Shown here piece by piece: positions 40,990 to 51,730 of a stretch of 64,000 nt of DNA (positions are counted from its first letter, which is position 1; each line of letters starts with the position of its first letter). The stretch lies in NCBI RefSeq assembly GCF_018294505.1, contig NC_057814.1, positions 41,997,725 through 42,061,724 of the forward strand. The letters run 5' to 3'. The notes below the pieces were generated by a model that was given only the letters and a program-made list of their open reading frames with translations, ran no database searches and was not told the DNA's origin. Origin of the DNA: Triticum aestivum (taxonomy: Eukaryota > Streptophyta > Magnoliopsida > Poales > Poaceae). A program made the position numbers and the translations under genes.

Positions 40990-42947
40990 AGGCAAACAAG
41001 CAGAATGGTTTATGTGTTGTCCATGCCCTAAATATGGGAATACGAAGTCTTACTCTGACCGGAAAATCCTTCACACCCACCTGCTTTACAAGGGTTTCAT
41101 GCCACACTATAATGTTTGGACGAGGCACGGAGAAATAGGGGTTATGATGGAAGACGGCGAAGAAGAAGAGGACGATGACAACTATGTGCCCCCTGAATAC
41201 GGTGATGATGCAACGGGGGAAGCTGCTGAAGATCAAGAGGAACCAGACGATGTGCCCAATGATGCTGCAACGGGGGAAGCTGCTGATCAAGAGGAACCAG
41301 TGCCCGATGATGATGATCTCCGCCGGGTCATTGCCGATGCAAGGACGCAATGCGTAAGTCAAAAGGAGAAGCTGAAGTTCCATCGCATGTTAGAGGATCA
41401 CAAAAAAGGGTTGTACCCCAATTGCGAAGATGGCAACACAAAGCTCGGTACCATACTGGAATTGCTGCAGTGGAAGGCAGAGAATGCTGTGCCTGACAAA
41501 GGATTTGAGAAGCTATTGAAAATATTGAAGAAGAAGATTCCAAAGGATAACGAATTGCCCGACAGTACATACGCAGCAAAGAAGGTCGTATGCCCTCTAG
41601 GATTGGAGGTGCAGAAGATACATGCATGCCCTAATGACTGCATCCTCTACCGCGGTGCGTACAAGGATCTGAACGCATGCCCGGTATGCGGTGCATTGCG
41701 GTATAAGATCAGACGAGATGACCCTGGTGATGTTGACGGCGAGCCCCACAGGAAGAGGGTTCCTGCGTAGGTGATGTGGTATGCTCCTATAATACCACAG
41801 TTGAAACGTCTGTTCAGAAACGAAGAGCATGCCAAGTTGATGCGATGGCACAGTGAGGACCGTAAGAAAGACGGGAAGTTGAGAGCACATGCTGACGGGT
41901 CGCAGTGGAGAAAAATCGAGAGAAAGTACTGGGCTAAGTTTACAGCTGACCCAAGGAACGTATGGTTTGGTTTAAGCGCGGATGGCATTAATACTTTCGG
42001 GGAGCAGAGCAGCAATCACAGCACCTGGTCCGTGACTCTATGTATGTATAACCTTCCTCCTTGGATGTGCATGAAGCGGAAGTTCATTATGATGCCAGTT
42101 CTCATCCAAGGCCCTAAGCAACCCGGCAACGACATTGATGTGTACCTAAGGCCATTAGTTGAAGAACTTTTACAGTTGTGGAATGGAAACGGTGTACGTA
42201 CGTGGGATGAGCACAAACAGGAGGAATTTAACCTGCACGCGTTGCTGTTTGTAACCATCAACGATTGGCCCGCTCTCAGTAACCTTTCAGGACAGACAAA
42301 CAAGGGATACCACGCATGCACGCACTGTTTAGATGACACTGAAAGTATATACCTGGACAAATGCAGGAAGAATGTGTACCTGGGCCATCGTCGATTTCTT
42401 CCGACCAACCATCAATGTCGAAAGAAAGGCAAGCATTTCAAAGGCGAGGCAGATCACCGGAAGAAGCCCGCCATGCGTACCGGTGATCACGTACTTGCTA
42501 TGGTCAATGATTTACACGTAATCTTTGGAAAGGGTCCCTTTGTTTAAGTGCAAATGGGTCAATCTGTCAAGAGGCGGGGTACAGGTAGACCCACAGTACG
42601 GAATGACAACAGTGGATCTGAACAATCTTGGGTACACTGACGAACCGTTCATCCTAGCCAATGATGTGGCACAGGTTATCTATGTGAAGGACATGTCTAC
42701 CAGACCAAGAAAAAGAAAAGATAAGGAAGCGAATACATCATACGATGAGCCAAAGCGCCACATAGTTCTTTCAGGAAAAAGGGACATTGTGGGAGTGGAG
42801 GGCAAGACAGACATGTGTGAAGATTATGAAAAGTTTCATGAAATTCCTCCCTTCAAAGTCAAGGCTGACCCAAGCATCCTGATAAACGATGAAGATTATC
42901 CATGGTTACGGCGCAATAAGAAAATGACACAAGCGAAGAAAAAGTGA

Positions 42948-43980
42948 AGACTTTCTCCCGCAACTATTACGATGATACCATGCCAACTTTGTAACAGACG
43001 AGTGTGATACCATTGTCCGTTTTGTACACGAAGTGCATCCAGTTTTTGCCGTAACCCTCTCAACTTTCTTGCACATGCTATGTGGATGAAATGATGATAC
43101 CATGCCAACTTTCAGAGTTCATTTGAAATGCTTTTTAATTTCAGGGTCTTATAGCTCAAAATAATCAATAAATGCATGAAAAATAACAAATGAAGTCAGA
43201 AAGGGTTGAAAATTGATGATGTGGCTTTGAATGGTGCATTTTGAACACAGAAAAAGTCAGGAGCTGAAATAAGTTTTAAAAAATGAAATCTTTGTAACGG
43301 ACGAGTTTCCGTATGAAATCCTGATACTTCGAAAGAGATTGTCCGTTTTGTACACGAAGTGCATCCAGTTTTTTTCGTAACCCTCTCAACTTTCTTGCAC
43401 ATGCTATGTGGATGAAATGATGATACCATGCCAACTTTCAACCTTTTCAGAGTTTATTTGAAATGCTTTTCAATTTTAGGGTCTTATAGCTCAAAATAAT
43501 CAGTAAATGCATGAAAAATGGTGCATGAAAAATAATAAATAAAATAAATAAGTAATTAGAAACAAAATAATATAAACTTTAATAAAATATATAAGTAGAA
43601 ACATAATAAAATAAACTTTAATAACATAAATAAAATAGAAGAAACTAAAATTATCAAAGTATTTTCTGTTCAAAGCATTCTAAGCAACCTCTAGTATTAT
43701 TGAAACTAAAATTATATAAAATTGATGCAACTAAAATTATCGAAGTATTTTCTGTTCAAAATCATTGGAAGTATAAAGAATTTTTATAAAGAACTTTTTT
43801 TGTTAGAAACTTTAATAGCAAAAAGAATTATAATGAAGTAAAATAAATAAGTAATTAGAAACAAAATAAAATAAAATAAATAAGTTTTTTGTTGTAAGTA
43901 GAAACAAAACAAAATAAATAAAGCAAAAAATAAAACAAAAAACAGGCAAAAAATTAAAAAATATGCCACTACTGGGCCAT
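42948..43980. repeat. Region 3' of CACTA2 TNP2: duplicated block and A/T-rich tract
   Basis: A block with TTGTCCGTTTTGTACACGAA, AACCCTCTCAACTTTC and CATGCTATGTGGATGAAATG occurs at about 43010-43165 and again at about 43336-43510. From 43530 to 43970 AAATAAATAAGTAATTAGAA motifs recur. It corresponds in position to the minisatellite of CACTA1. No gene. Confidence 0.6.
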
Positions 43981-44545
43981 CACGGCCTGAATACGACTAG
44001 AAACCCATCGACGGGCCAGGATTCAGGCCCGCAGAAAGCCCAGTAAGCCCATCAGGCATAGAAGTGACAATTAGGCCCGTAAGCCTGCAATGGAGAGGAG
44101 CTCGAGAGGGGAGCGGCAGTGGGGCTTATAAACCACTGCGCGCCCCTCTCAACTAGCGAGGTGGGACTAAACTTTCGACGCGGGCGCAGCAGCACAAGGC
44201 CTTTGGTCCCGGTTGGTGGCACCAACCGGGACTAAAGGGGTGCATTGGTACCAGTTCGTGGCACTAACCGGTACCAATGCCACCCCTTTAGTCCCGGTTG
44301 GTGCCACCAACCGGGACCAAAGGCCGCCGCTTCCCGTGCCCGTAAGCCTGCAATGGAGAGGAGCTCGAGAGGGGAGCGACAGTGGGGCTTATAAACCACT
44401 GCGCGCCCCTCTCAACTAGCGAGGTGGGACTAAACTTTCGACGCGGGCGCAGCAGCACAAGGCCTTTGGTCCCGGTTGGTGCCACCAACCGGGACTAAAG
44501 GGTGGCATTGCAACCGGTTTGTGCCACCAACCGGTACCAATGCTC
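43981..44545. repeat. Internal CACTA2 motif cluster, about 150-bp module duplicated
   Basis: A module with TGCAATGGAGAGGAGCTCGA, ACCACTGCGCGCCCCTCTC and GGCCTTTGGTCCCGGTT occurs at about 44089-44237 and 44350-44498. AACCGGGAC/GTCCCGGTT hairpins lie in and after it. It precedes the TATA box of the second gene, as in CACTA1. Confidence 0.8.
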
Positions 44546-44549
44546 TCCG

Positions 44550-44557
44550 TATATAAG
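44550..44557 (+). promoter_or_regulatory. TATA box for the CACTA2 Ulp1-like gene
   Basis: TATATAAG directly after the internal motif cluster. Confidence 0.6.
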
Positions 44558-44599
44558 CAGGACTTGTAAATTTTTCAGTTTCATCGACCATTTGCCCCC

Positions 44600-44970
44600 C
44601 GACGACGCCGCACTCATCGACGCCGCCAGGCTGCCCGTGCTCGCCGTCGCCGCCCCGCGCCCTTGCTGCCCGTGCTCGCCGACGCCGCCAGGCTGCCCGT
44701 GCTTGCCGTCGCCGCCCCGCGCCCTTGCTGCCCGTGCTCGCCGACGCCGCCAGGCTGCCCGTGCTCGCCGTCGCCGCCCACTCCTCGTCGCCGTCGCCCC
44801 GCGCCGTTGCCCTGCCCCGGCCCGTGTCCCTGCCCCCACGCGCCGCCCCGGCCCGCGCGCCCCTGCCCCGACGCGCCGCCCTGGCCCGAGCCCCTGCCCC
44901 GATGGCGCCCCACGCCCCCGGCCTGCCCCGACCACACGCCGCCGCCACGTTCTGTCCGGCCGCCCCGCGC
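44600..44970 (+). repeat. G/C-rich leader with about 66-bp tandem units
   Basis: Units containing GACGCCGCCAGGCTGCCCGT and GCCCTTGCTGCCCGTGCTCG repeat about 2.5 times at 44610-44790, then CCCCGCGCC-rich sequence. Open frames here are compositional. Confidence 0.7.
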
Positions 44971-45568
44971 CCTTGTTTTTTTCATATATATGTTTGTTTT
45001 CTTCAGATTATGTGCATATGTGTGATTATATGTATGCGTGTATATATGATTATATCTCCTTTTTTTCAGATTTTTTGTTCATATATATGATGATTTGTTT
45101 TTTGCATTTAAAAAAATGTATATATGTATGTATGTTCTCTGTGCATATAAAAGTTAGATTTTTAGTACATTTGGGTACATTTTAGGTTAGTTTTATCTAT
45201 ATATCTTCTCTGATTTAGTAAATTTTAGGTTAGTTTCATTTTTAGAAATTTTTTATATATTTAGGAAAAGAAGGAAGAGAAGGAAGAAGGAAGAAGAAGA
45301 AAAAGTTTTATATATGCAAAAGTTCCATTTTTAGAATATTCTATTCTCTCTTCTTCTCCTCTATTCCTTTCTTCTTCTCCTCTTTTTTTTCTTCTTTTTT
45401 TTCTTCAATCTTCTCCTCTATTAATATCTTCTTCTCCTCTTTTTATTTCCTCTTCGTCTTCTTATTTTTTATCGGATATGTCGTTGTCGATATACCCCGT
45501 GTCCCGATAACTTCCGCACGAGGGGGGTGGGGTTCGACCTACCCCCTCCCCGATAACATTATTTTCCC
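44971..45568 (+). other. Leader/intron region with short purine and pyrimidine tracts
   Basis: T-rich DNA, then a 40-base purine run (about 45264-45306) and CTTCTTCTCC-type pyrimidine runs to about 45460. These correspond in position to the giant homopyrimidine tract of CACTA1. No gene. Confidence 0.5.
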
Positions 45569-47542
45569 ATGTATGTATGTCGTCGTTGTCGATATAACCC
45601 CCTCCCGGATAACTTCGACCGTGATAACTTATACCACGGGAGCACCCCCCGGCCCTCTCTGAAGACTCCAGCGCGTCGTAGTCCTTCTCCTCCGCCTCGT
45701 AAGCAAGGAAAGAAGACAGCCGCAGCCGCTCCGTCTGCTCTGATGGCGTCTAGCAGTACAACCAGAGGCGGGAGGCAATACAGATTCGGTCTTTCTCTGA
45801 AGACTCCAGAGAAGTTACCATACGAGAGGACCGAGGAGGAAACCACGAAGATCGTGCGAGCCGAAGTGACGAACTTCTTTGAAGGGGTGAAAGCAAAGAA
45901 CCATCCACCTTCGGAGGAGAAGGTAGATCCGGTGAAAGCGAAGCGCACTCTGGCTGCCCTGACAAAACCACCAAAGTCTCCGCCGAAAGGCAACTATGAG
46001 CGCATTATTGCAAAGACATTTGTCGAAGCGGAGGTGATCAAAGGTTAAAAGAACGATGAGCTGGGAAATAAATTGCCCAGGTCGGCGAACAAGCGAACCA
46101 ATCGTGCCCCCCGCTCAAGGTGTCTAGCGAGATTGTCGCTAATGATCCGAGGATGGTGCCCGGTTATAGCAATGTTGGAGATTACCTGCCCGACGATGTA
46201 CATTATGATTTCTTGGAGGTGGACGAACACAAATACCATTACGGGAAGCCTCTCGTCAAAGATGAAAGATCTCTAACAACAATGATGCGAAGATTACATG
46301 ATTGGTACATGAAAACCTGCAGAGAGTCTGGGGGGAGGAATACTTTGACGCTGAGAGTTAAAGAGGAGCATGACCTCGTTGGAATTGAACTGTTGAATGT
46401 TCCATTTGAGGAGTTCTTCCAGTTTTTCAACCAGAAGGCCCTCCATAAATCAACGGTCACTTGCTACTGTCTGTAAGTAGTACTACTTCTGTCATTAAGT
46501 CTCTCTATATAGGTCAGCTATTTAATTGCATGTATTTATAATTATCCTCACTATATTATGCAGATTGAAGATCGCCGAATTGAAGAAAAGACAAATTGGT
46601 GATATTGGGTTCATTAACACAAATCTCATAGATGCAACTGAGGTTAAATATCATGCCGAAAATACCGAGGCCAACTTGCTACGATTGTTGGTAATAAATG
46701 AAAACAAAGATATAATACTCTTTCCTTACAACTTCAAGTGAGTGTTACTGTCTTGTGCATATTCGGTTTCCCTTATTAGTCCAGGTTACAGTAATGTAAT
46801 TGATGACTTATGCATGCGTGCGCAGCTTCCACTATATTCTCCTAGAGATTAAGCTTGAGCAGGAAGTAGTAACCGTCTTAGACTCGAGACGAAAAGATCC
46901 CAGGACAATGCGGACATGACTCAAATACTCGAGAAGTAAGTTAAATCGATCATTATCCACCATATCAGCAACTTTGTTCATTTTCTGATATCAAGTAATT
47001 GTTTTCTTTGTCTGGCAGGGTTTGGAGAAAATTCACCAAAAAAGCTCCGGGACTGCCGAAGAAGCTGCAATTTAGACACCCGAAAGTATGTACTATAGTA
47101 GCATGTTCCGCGCATCTCCTAGTGATTCAAGCGCTAGTTTCATCAATACCATTTAGCATGCTTGCTTATCAGTTTGATTGACCTCTATTTCTTGTAAAGT
47201 GGTTGTGGCAGGAACAAGGGAATGATTTCTGTGGATACTACGTTTGCGAGTCCATCCGCTACACGACCTGTGAGCAGGGCTACTCTGACGAACAATATGA
47301 AGTGCGTAAGCAATAATATTCACAATTTTATTTTATTACCATCATTTGTGTTGAGTTTCATTTATTCATATATATATATGTATTGACCCCCTTCTTCAAA
47401 TTAGATCTTTCGGATGCGGGATGAACTCCTAGCACCAGATCGTATGCGAGCAATTCAAGAGGAATTGGCGGCATTCTTCCTTGACCACGTGATCGCTGAA
47501 AACGGAGAATACTATGTGGACCCTGTGTTCATATATAATTAG
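45569..47542 (+). pseudogene. CACTA second gene (CACTA2), Ulp1/C48 protease-like, frameshifted and 5' reduced
   Basis: The N-terminal part visible at 45569-46048 (Pro/Ser-rich, then KTFVEAEV) ends in a stop. A second frame covers about 46080-46476 (RMVPGYSNVGDYLPDDVHYD, then LLNVPFEEFFQFFNQ and STVTCYCL). Further exons: 46563-46739 (LKIAELKKRQIGDIGFINTN), 46826-46936 (FHYILLEIK, TVLDSRRKDP, then a 1-base frameshift), about 47020-47085 (VWRKFTKK), 47212-47305 (NDFCGYYVCESIR) and 47405-47542 (MRAIQEELAAFF, stop TAG). His, Asp and Cys of the C48 triad are all recognisable. The exon layout matches the CACTA1 gene but with one extra intron splitting the Cys exon. The upstream third seen in CACTA1 is mostly absent. 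Confidence 0.8.
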
Positions 47543-48127
47543 GAGATTATATTGTAAGAGATAATTATTGTATATATGTAGCCGGTAGTGTCGGATAGAT
47601 ATACGAGAACTTGTTGTTCGACCAATCTCTCGGAGAAGGAGAGGTGGTCGATATCACTTCTCTCTGTATGCATATGTTCATGACGATCTTCCGTTTCCTT
47701 CATTTGCTTACTAGCTAGCGTGTCTAGTCCTCTCTATACGTATATAGTACGTAGCGTCGACCAAGCACGGAGATAAGACAGGACACTTCTCTCTATTAAT
47801 TAGCTAGCTAACACAATATATGAAACACCTAAATTAACCCCCCAAAACCCCCAACCCCCCCCCCCCCCTTTAAAAAAAACAAAAACCCCAGCCCCTGAAA
47901 TGCTGACGCGTGGATGCCTATTGGTCCCGGTTAGTGCCACCAACCGGGACCAAAGGCCCTCCTGCCTGGGCTCGCCGCACCGGCCACGTGGAGGCCCATC
48001 TGTCCCGGTTCGTGTAAGAACCGGGACTAAAGGGCTAGGGCATTAGTAACGACCCTTTAGTCCCGGTTCAAAAACCGGGACAAAAGGCCCTTACCAACCG
48101 GGACAGATGACCCTTTTTCTACTAGTG
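47543..48127. repeat. CACTA2 right end, poly-C run and subterminal motifs
   Basis: A/T-rich 3' flank, a C-rich run at about 47841-47868, then GTCCCGGTT hairpins at about 47925-48100 and the terminal repeat. No gene. Confidence 0.75.
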
Positions 48128-48677
48128 TATGGGATCGTATAACCCATGCCCGCGTACCCATGTACCCATCTAAAATGTTGACAGGTGGGTTTCCGTTAAT
48201 ATCCCAATGTATTCATTTCCCCTCCTAATCACGCTAGGTAAAAACTCTAATGTGTATTCAAATTATCTCTATAATTTATCATGATTTCGTGAACTTAAAG
48301 TGTATGCATATGTGTTGTTATTTATGATTATGTGTTGTTGTTTAACATTTTTATATGTCACTTTGTAGGCAAGTACTTTTGTTTATGAGAATATGTTGTT
48401 GTTACAATATGTTGTTGTACATTGTTGTTTAAAATGTGTTGCTATTAATAATTTATGATTATATGTTGCTTTCTACAACTATTTTCTACTCAATTGATGT
48501 GTTGTAAACGCGGGTATTTTTACCCGCGGGTACCCATATACCCTGTCGTGTGACGGGTATGGGAAAAAATTATACCATTCACGGGTATGGTTATGGGTGA
48601 TGGGTAAACTCACGGCGGACGGGTAAGGGTATGGGGGTAGCTCCACCCGTACCCATACCCTTCGGGTGCCATCCCTA
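48128..48677. other. Right part of the hAT element
   Basis: A/T-rich centre with TGTTGTT runs and GGGTATGGG/ACCCGTACCC-rich end. Non-coding. Confidence 0.7.
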
Positions 48678-48817
48678 ATCACAGCGAGGGAGTGTGCCAA
48701 ATACTCCTCCCCATTTCCCTGTTACCTCCGGCGGCGGCTACTCGCCACGAGCGGGCTTGCCGGCGGCGAGTCGACGGCCTCCGCGAGGTATGTATTGGGC
48801 CCATCCCCTCTCTTTCC

Positions 48818-49417
48818 TGTTGGCGCCGCCTCCTCGCAGCGCCGCGTCGTCTTCCTCCCTCTCGTTGCATCTCACAACTCTCCTGAGGTTTCTCTCTTCT
48901 CTTCTCTCACAAACACACACATGGTGATGAACTCTACACACACACGCATATACACCAAGAAAGAACACACAGGCTTTGCCGAGACTCTCCCTTGGCACCC
49001 ACAAGCACTACATTGTTTTCTCAGCCCACACGGCCTCATTTTCATTCAACTCAAAGTAGTATATATACACAAGCTTTAGGCTCCTGCCATGCACTTCACG
49101 CACCACTAGAGCCACTACTCCACTAATTTCTCCATGATCCACATGACTCTGCATGCAGCTAACTAACTTGACTCAGCTCGGTTACTACCTCCACCAAGCG
49201 AACTCTATGCAGCTAACTAACCACACTGCATGCATGCTGACTAAACTGATTCACCAATTCCCTCGGCTAGTACTAGTACACCCTGTTGTCCTCAGCACTT
49301 GCACCACAGCTTCACGCAGCACGCACACTCGCCACGGCGCAGCGTCCCGCATGTCCCGCGTGCACCTGACACGCCCGACGAGCCTGACCGCACCGCACGC
49401 CGTGGCTTATTCCAACA
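48818..49417 (-). repeat. 3' LTR of the short LTR element
   Basis: 600 bp, plus-strand ends TGTTGGCGCC and TATTCCAACA. Very similar to 50334-50922; differences are scattered bases and small indels. Confidence 0.9.
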
Positions 49418-50333
49418 CAGACCCCCTAAGCCACGGCCTTGCCGTCCATCCTGACAGGACTCCGACCTCTCATCGACTGCCACGGAGAACGCCCTTCTTC
49501 ACCTCCGGCGACACACGCCGCAGCTTCTCTTCCCGCCGCACTTACGCCGCCGGCCGCAACTACGGCCGATTTCCTCAAGCACGAACTCGAGCCACACCTG
49601 TTACAACGCATACGGGGGTTTCTTAGACCCTGGGGCGCGCCAGGGCACGTACCCTACGCCCCAGTCCACGCCGAGCGCCTAGTCCGGCCCGCTCTGCAGA
49701 CTCCCGCGACATGCACGCACACGTCCGGGTCGTGCGAGCCCGCCTAGGACCAACTCCACGCTCCCCCCGATCTCGCCAACAGAACGCACACAAGCTGCAC
49801 TCGTGCACGGACACGCCCGTGCACACCACACGCACGACCCGCCGTGGATCCGACGCACCCAGCGCGCCTGGAGCGTGCCCATACACGCGCCGGACGCGAC
49901 AAGCTCGTCGCCATGGTTGCTGTCGTCCGACGCCACCGTGTGTTTCCAGCACGAGCCGCCGCAGATGTCGTGCAACGCGGCCACCTCGCCGGCCGCTATC
50001 GCGCACCGCCGCCGATGTAGCTACCTCCGCGCTGCGTCCCGTCCAGCGCCACTCACTGCCGCCGCCGAAACCCGCAGCTCCGTGCGCTGCCGTGCCGCGT
50101 CTCCGTGCCTCGCGCCACTATGCCTCCACGGCCGTCGCGCCGAGCTGCCGCGGCCTCTGCGCAACCATGCAGGTCCTCCGCGACTTCCTCGCCTCCGTGA
50201 CCGCCGCTGCTCGTCGCGCGCACGGCATCACGTCGCACCACCGCGGACTCATCGCCTGTCGCAGTCGCCACGCGCGCTCCGCGACGCCACCGCGCGCCAC
50301 GGCCGCCCCTCGAACTTGGCTCTGAATACCAAA

Positions 50334-50922
50334 TATTGGCGCCGCCTCCTCGCAGCGCCGCGTCGTCTTCCTCCCTCTCGTTGCATCTCACAACTCTCTT
50401 GAGGTTTCTCTCTTCTCTTATCTCACAAACACACACATGGTGATGAACTCTACACACACGCATATACACCAAGAAAGAACACACAGGCTTTGCCGAGACT
50501 CTCCCTTGGCACCCACAAGCACTACATTGTTTTCTCAGCCCACACGGCCTCATTTCCATTCAACTCAAAGTAGTATATATACACAAGCTTTAGGCTCCTG
50601 CCATGCACTTCACGCACCACTAGAGCCACTACTCCACTAGTTTCTACATGATCCACATGACTCTGCATGCAGCTAACTAACTTGACTCAGCTCGGTTACT
50701 ACCTCCACCAAGCGAACTCTATGCAGCTAACTAACCACACTGCATGCATGCTGACTAAACTAATTCACCAATTCCCTCGGCTAGTACTAGTACACCCTGT
50801 TCGCCTCAGCACTTGCACCGCAGCTTCACGCAGCACGCACACTCGCCACGGCGCAGCGGCCCGCGCGCACCTGACACGCCCAACGAGACTGACCGCACCA
50901 CACGCCGTGGCTTATTCCAACA
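50334..50922 (-). repeat. 5' LTR of the short LTR element
   Basis: 589 bp, starting TATTGGCGCC on plus (one changed terminal base) and ending TATTCCAACA. Adjacent primer-binding site at about 50319-50332. Confidence 0.9.
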
Positions 50923-50996
50923 TTTCCACCCTCCCGCGTCGTCTGACCGTCTATTTGCCTCGCAGCAGCGACGCTGCCTGCCACCTGTTCGACAGA

Positions 50997-51730
50997 ATGC
51001 CTCCCAGGGAACAGGACGAGAGTGCACTGCCGGTGAGCGGTGGCGCCGACCGGATAAGCGACCTCCCCGACCAGGTGCTCCACCACTTGCTCTCCTTCCT
51101 CCCAGCACAGGAGGCCGTGCAAACGTGCGTGCTCGCCTCGCGCTGGCGCCACCTCTGGAGGTCCACCACCGGACTGCGCATCGGTGACACTCACCCTGAA
51201 GATCCTCTGCATGTAAGGATCTCCACAAGTTCGTGGACCATCTGCTGCTCCTGTTTGAGCGCACTGACCTAGACACCGTCAAGATCGCAGTCGATGAGTT
51301 CTCACAAGAAGACCAACCCTATGTGAACCTATGGACCCGCTTTGCTGTGATGTGCAAAGTTCGTGCACTCACCTTGTATATCTTTCATGGGCATCTCTAC
51401 CTAGACGATCTGCCTCTTCTGTCTCAGCATCTCAAGACATTGCACCTTGCCGGTGTAGCCCTACAGAAGACCTTGCTCTATTTTGCTAGCTGATCTCATG
51501 CTGCTAGATTGCCGCATCTGTGCGAATAGGATATCATCCTGTTCCCTGAAGCATTTGACCATCAGAGCTTGCAGTACCGCTGACCCAGATTCCTGGTTTC
51601 GTATTTCTACTACAAGCGTTGTCTCTCTTACACTAGATGCCTGTCAACATCCAACCCCTTTACTTGGAAACATGCCGTTGCTAGAGACTGCATCTATGCA
51701 TTTTAATGGCTGTGACGGCAAGCGAGGTAC
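50997..51730 (+). pseudogene. F-box (FBX/FBD-LRR type) gene, frameshifted and truncated
   Basis: ATG at 50997 (MPPREQDESALPV) leads into a clear F-box: DRISDLPDQVLHHLLSFLP, then VQTCVLASRWRHLWRST. F-box proteins link substrates to SCF ubiquitin ligases through SKP1. A 1-base loss near 51215 moves the frame; it continues KFVDHLLLLFERTDLD, VKIAVDEFS, VCKVRALTLYIF and LKTLHLAGVALQKTLL. A small indel near 51480 returns to the first frame: LMLLDCRICANRISSCSLKH and LETASMHFNGC. These are leucine-rich blocks usual after plant F-boxes. Similarity ends at about 51730, well short of a full 400-500-residue protein. The short LTR element sits 75 bases upstream of the ATG. Confidence 0.85.

Larger units (their letters stand above)
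31570..42947 (+). pseudogene. CACTA transposase TNP2-like (CACTA2), split by CACTA3, with stop and internal deletion
   Basis: The frame starts MNRQWMYGDRHTSEYIKG at 31570, preceded by an AG acceptor. It is cut after 31651 by CACTA3 and resumes at 40993 (ANKQNGF, CCPCP, HTHLLYKGFMPHYN). It continues through the acidic linker and zinc-finger-like CPVCGALRYK to an in-frame TAG at 41768-41770 (PA*VMWYAP), then the TNP2 core (FGLSADGINTF, GPKQPGNDIDVYLRPL). At 42533-42537 the frame jumps from the FGKGP region straight into the DUF4216-like C-terminus (PLFKCKW, LNNLGYTDEPF). About 1.3 kb present in CACTA1 is missing, including the whole DUF4218-like region. The jump also shifts frame. Three independent lesions: the gene is dead. 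Confidence 0.92.
30279..48127 (+). mobile_element. CACTA transposon CACTA2, 17.8 kb including insertions, TSD TAT
   Basis: Ends are CACTAGTAGAAAA at 30279 and its complement finishing at 48127. TAT lies at 30276-30278 and 48128-48130. Gene order on plus: small coiled-coil/membrane protein ORF, TNP2 (broken by CACTA3, a stop and a deletion), internal motif cluster, Ulp1-like gene. Its layout is the mirror of CACTA1. The element cannot encode an intact transposase. Confidence 0.95.
30139..48677. mobile_element. hAT-type element, about 0.69 kb, split by CACTA2, TSD ATCACAGC
   Basis: Ends are TAGGGATGGCA at 30139 and its complement TGCCATCCCTA at 48667-48677. Perfect 8-bp duplications ATCACAGC lie at 30131-30138 and 48678-48685, typical of hAT. 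The element is rich in GGGTACCC and GGGTATGGG motifs near both ends and has no transposase, so it is non-autonomous. CACTA2 occupies its left part. Confidence 0.92.
48818..50922 (-). mobile_element. Short non-autonomous LTR retrotransposon, 2.1 kb, TSD TTTCC
   Basis: Two direct LTRs (48818-49417 and 50334-50922) flank a 0.9-kb G/C-rich interior. TTTCC duplications lie at 48813-48817 and 50923-50927. On minus, the right LTR is followed by TGGTATTCAGAGCC, a primer site for initiator-Met tRNA. A G-rich stretch (TTAGGGGGTCTG) precedes the left LTR on minus. Both fix minus orientation. There is no gag or pol; interior frames are compositional. This fits the TRIM/SMART-like class, though larger than typical TRIMs. 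Confidence 0.9.

Noticed and set aside
44500..45030. Pro/Arg/Ala-rich ORFs on both strands
   Set aside because: They come from G/C-rich tandem units in the leader of the CACTA2 second gene, with overlapping open frames on both strands and no domain.
49439..50559. Cys/Arg-rich ORFs in the interior of the short LTR element
   Set aside because: Frames are open by G/C composition on both strands. No gag zinc knuckle, protease or polymerase motif is present.
50997..51730. Functional F-box gene
   Set aside because: At least two frame changes and loss of the C-terminal half.
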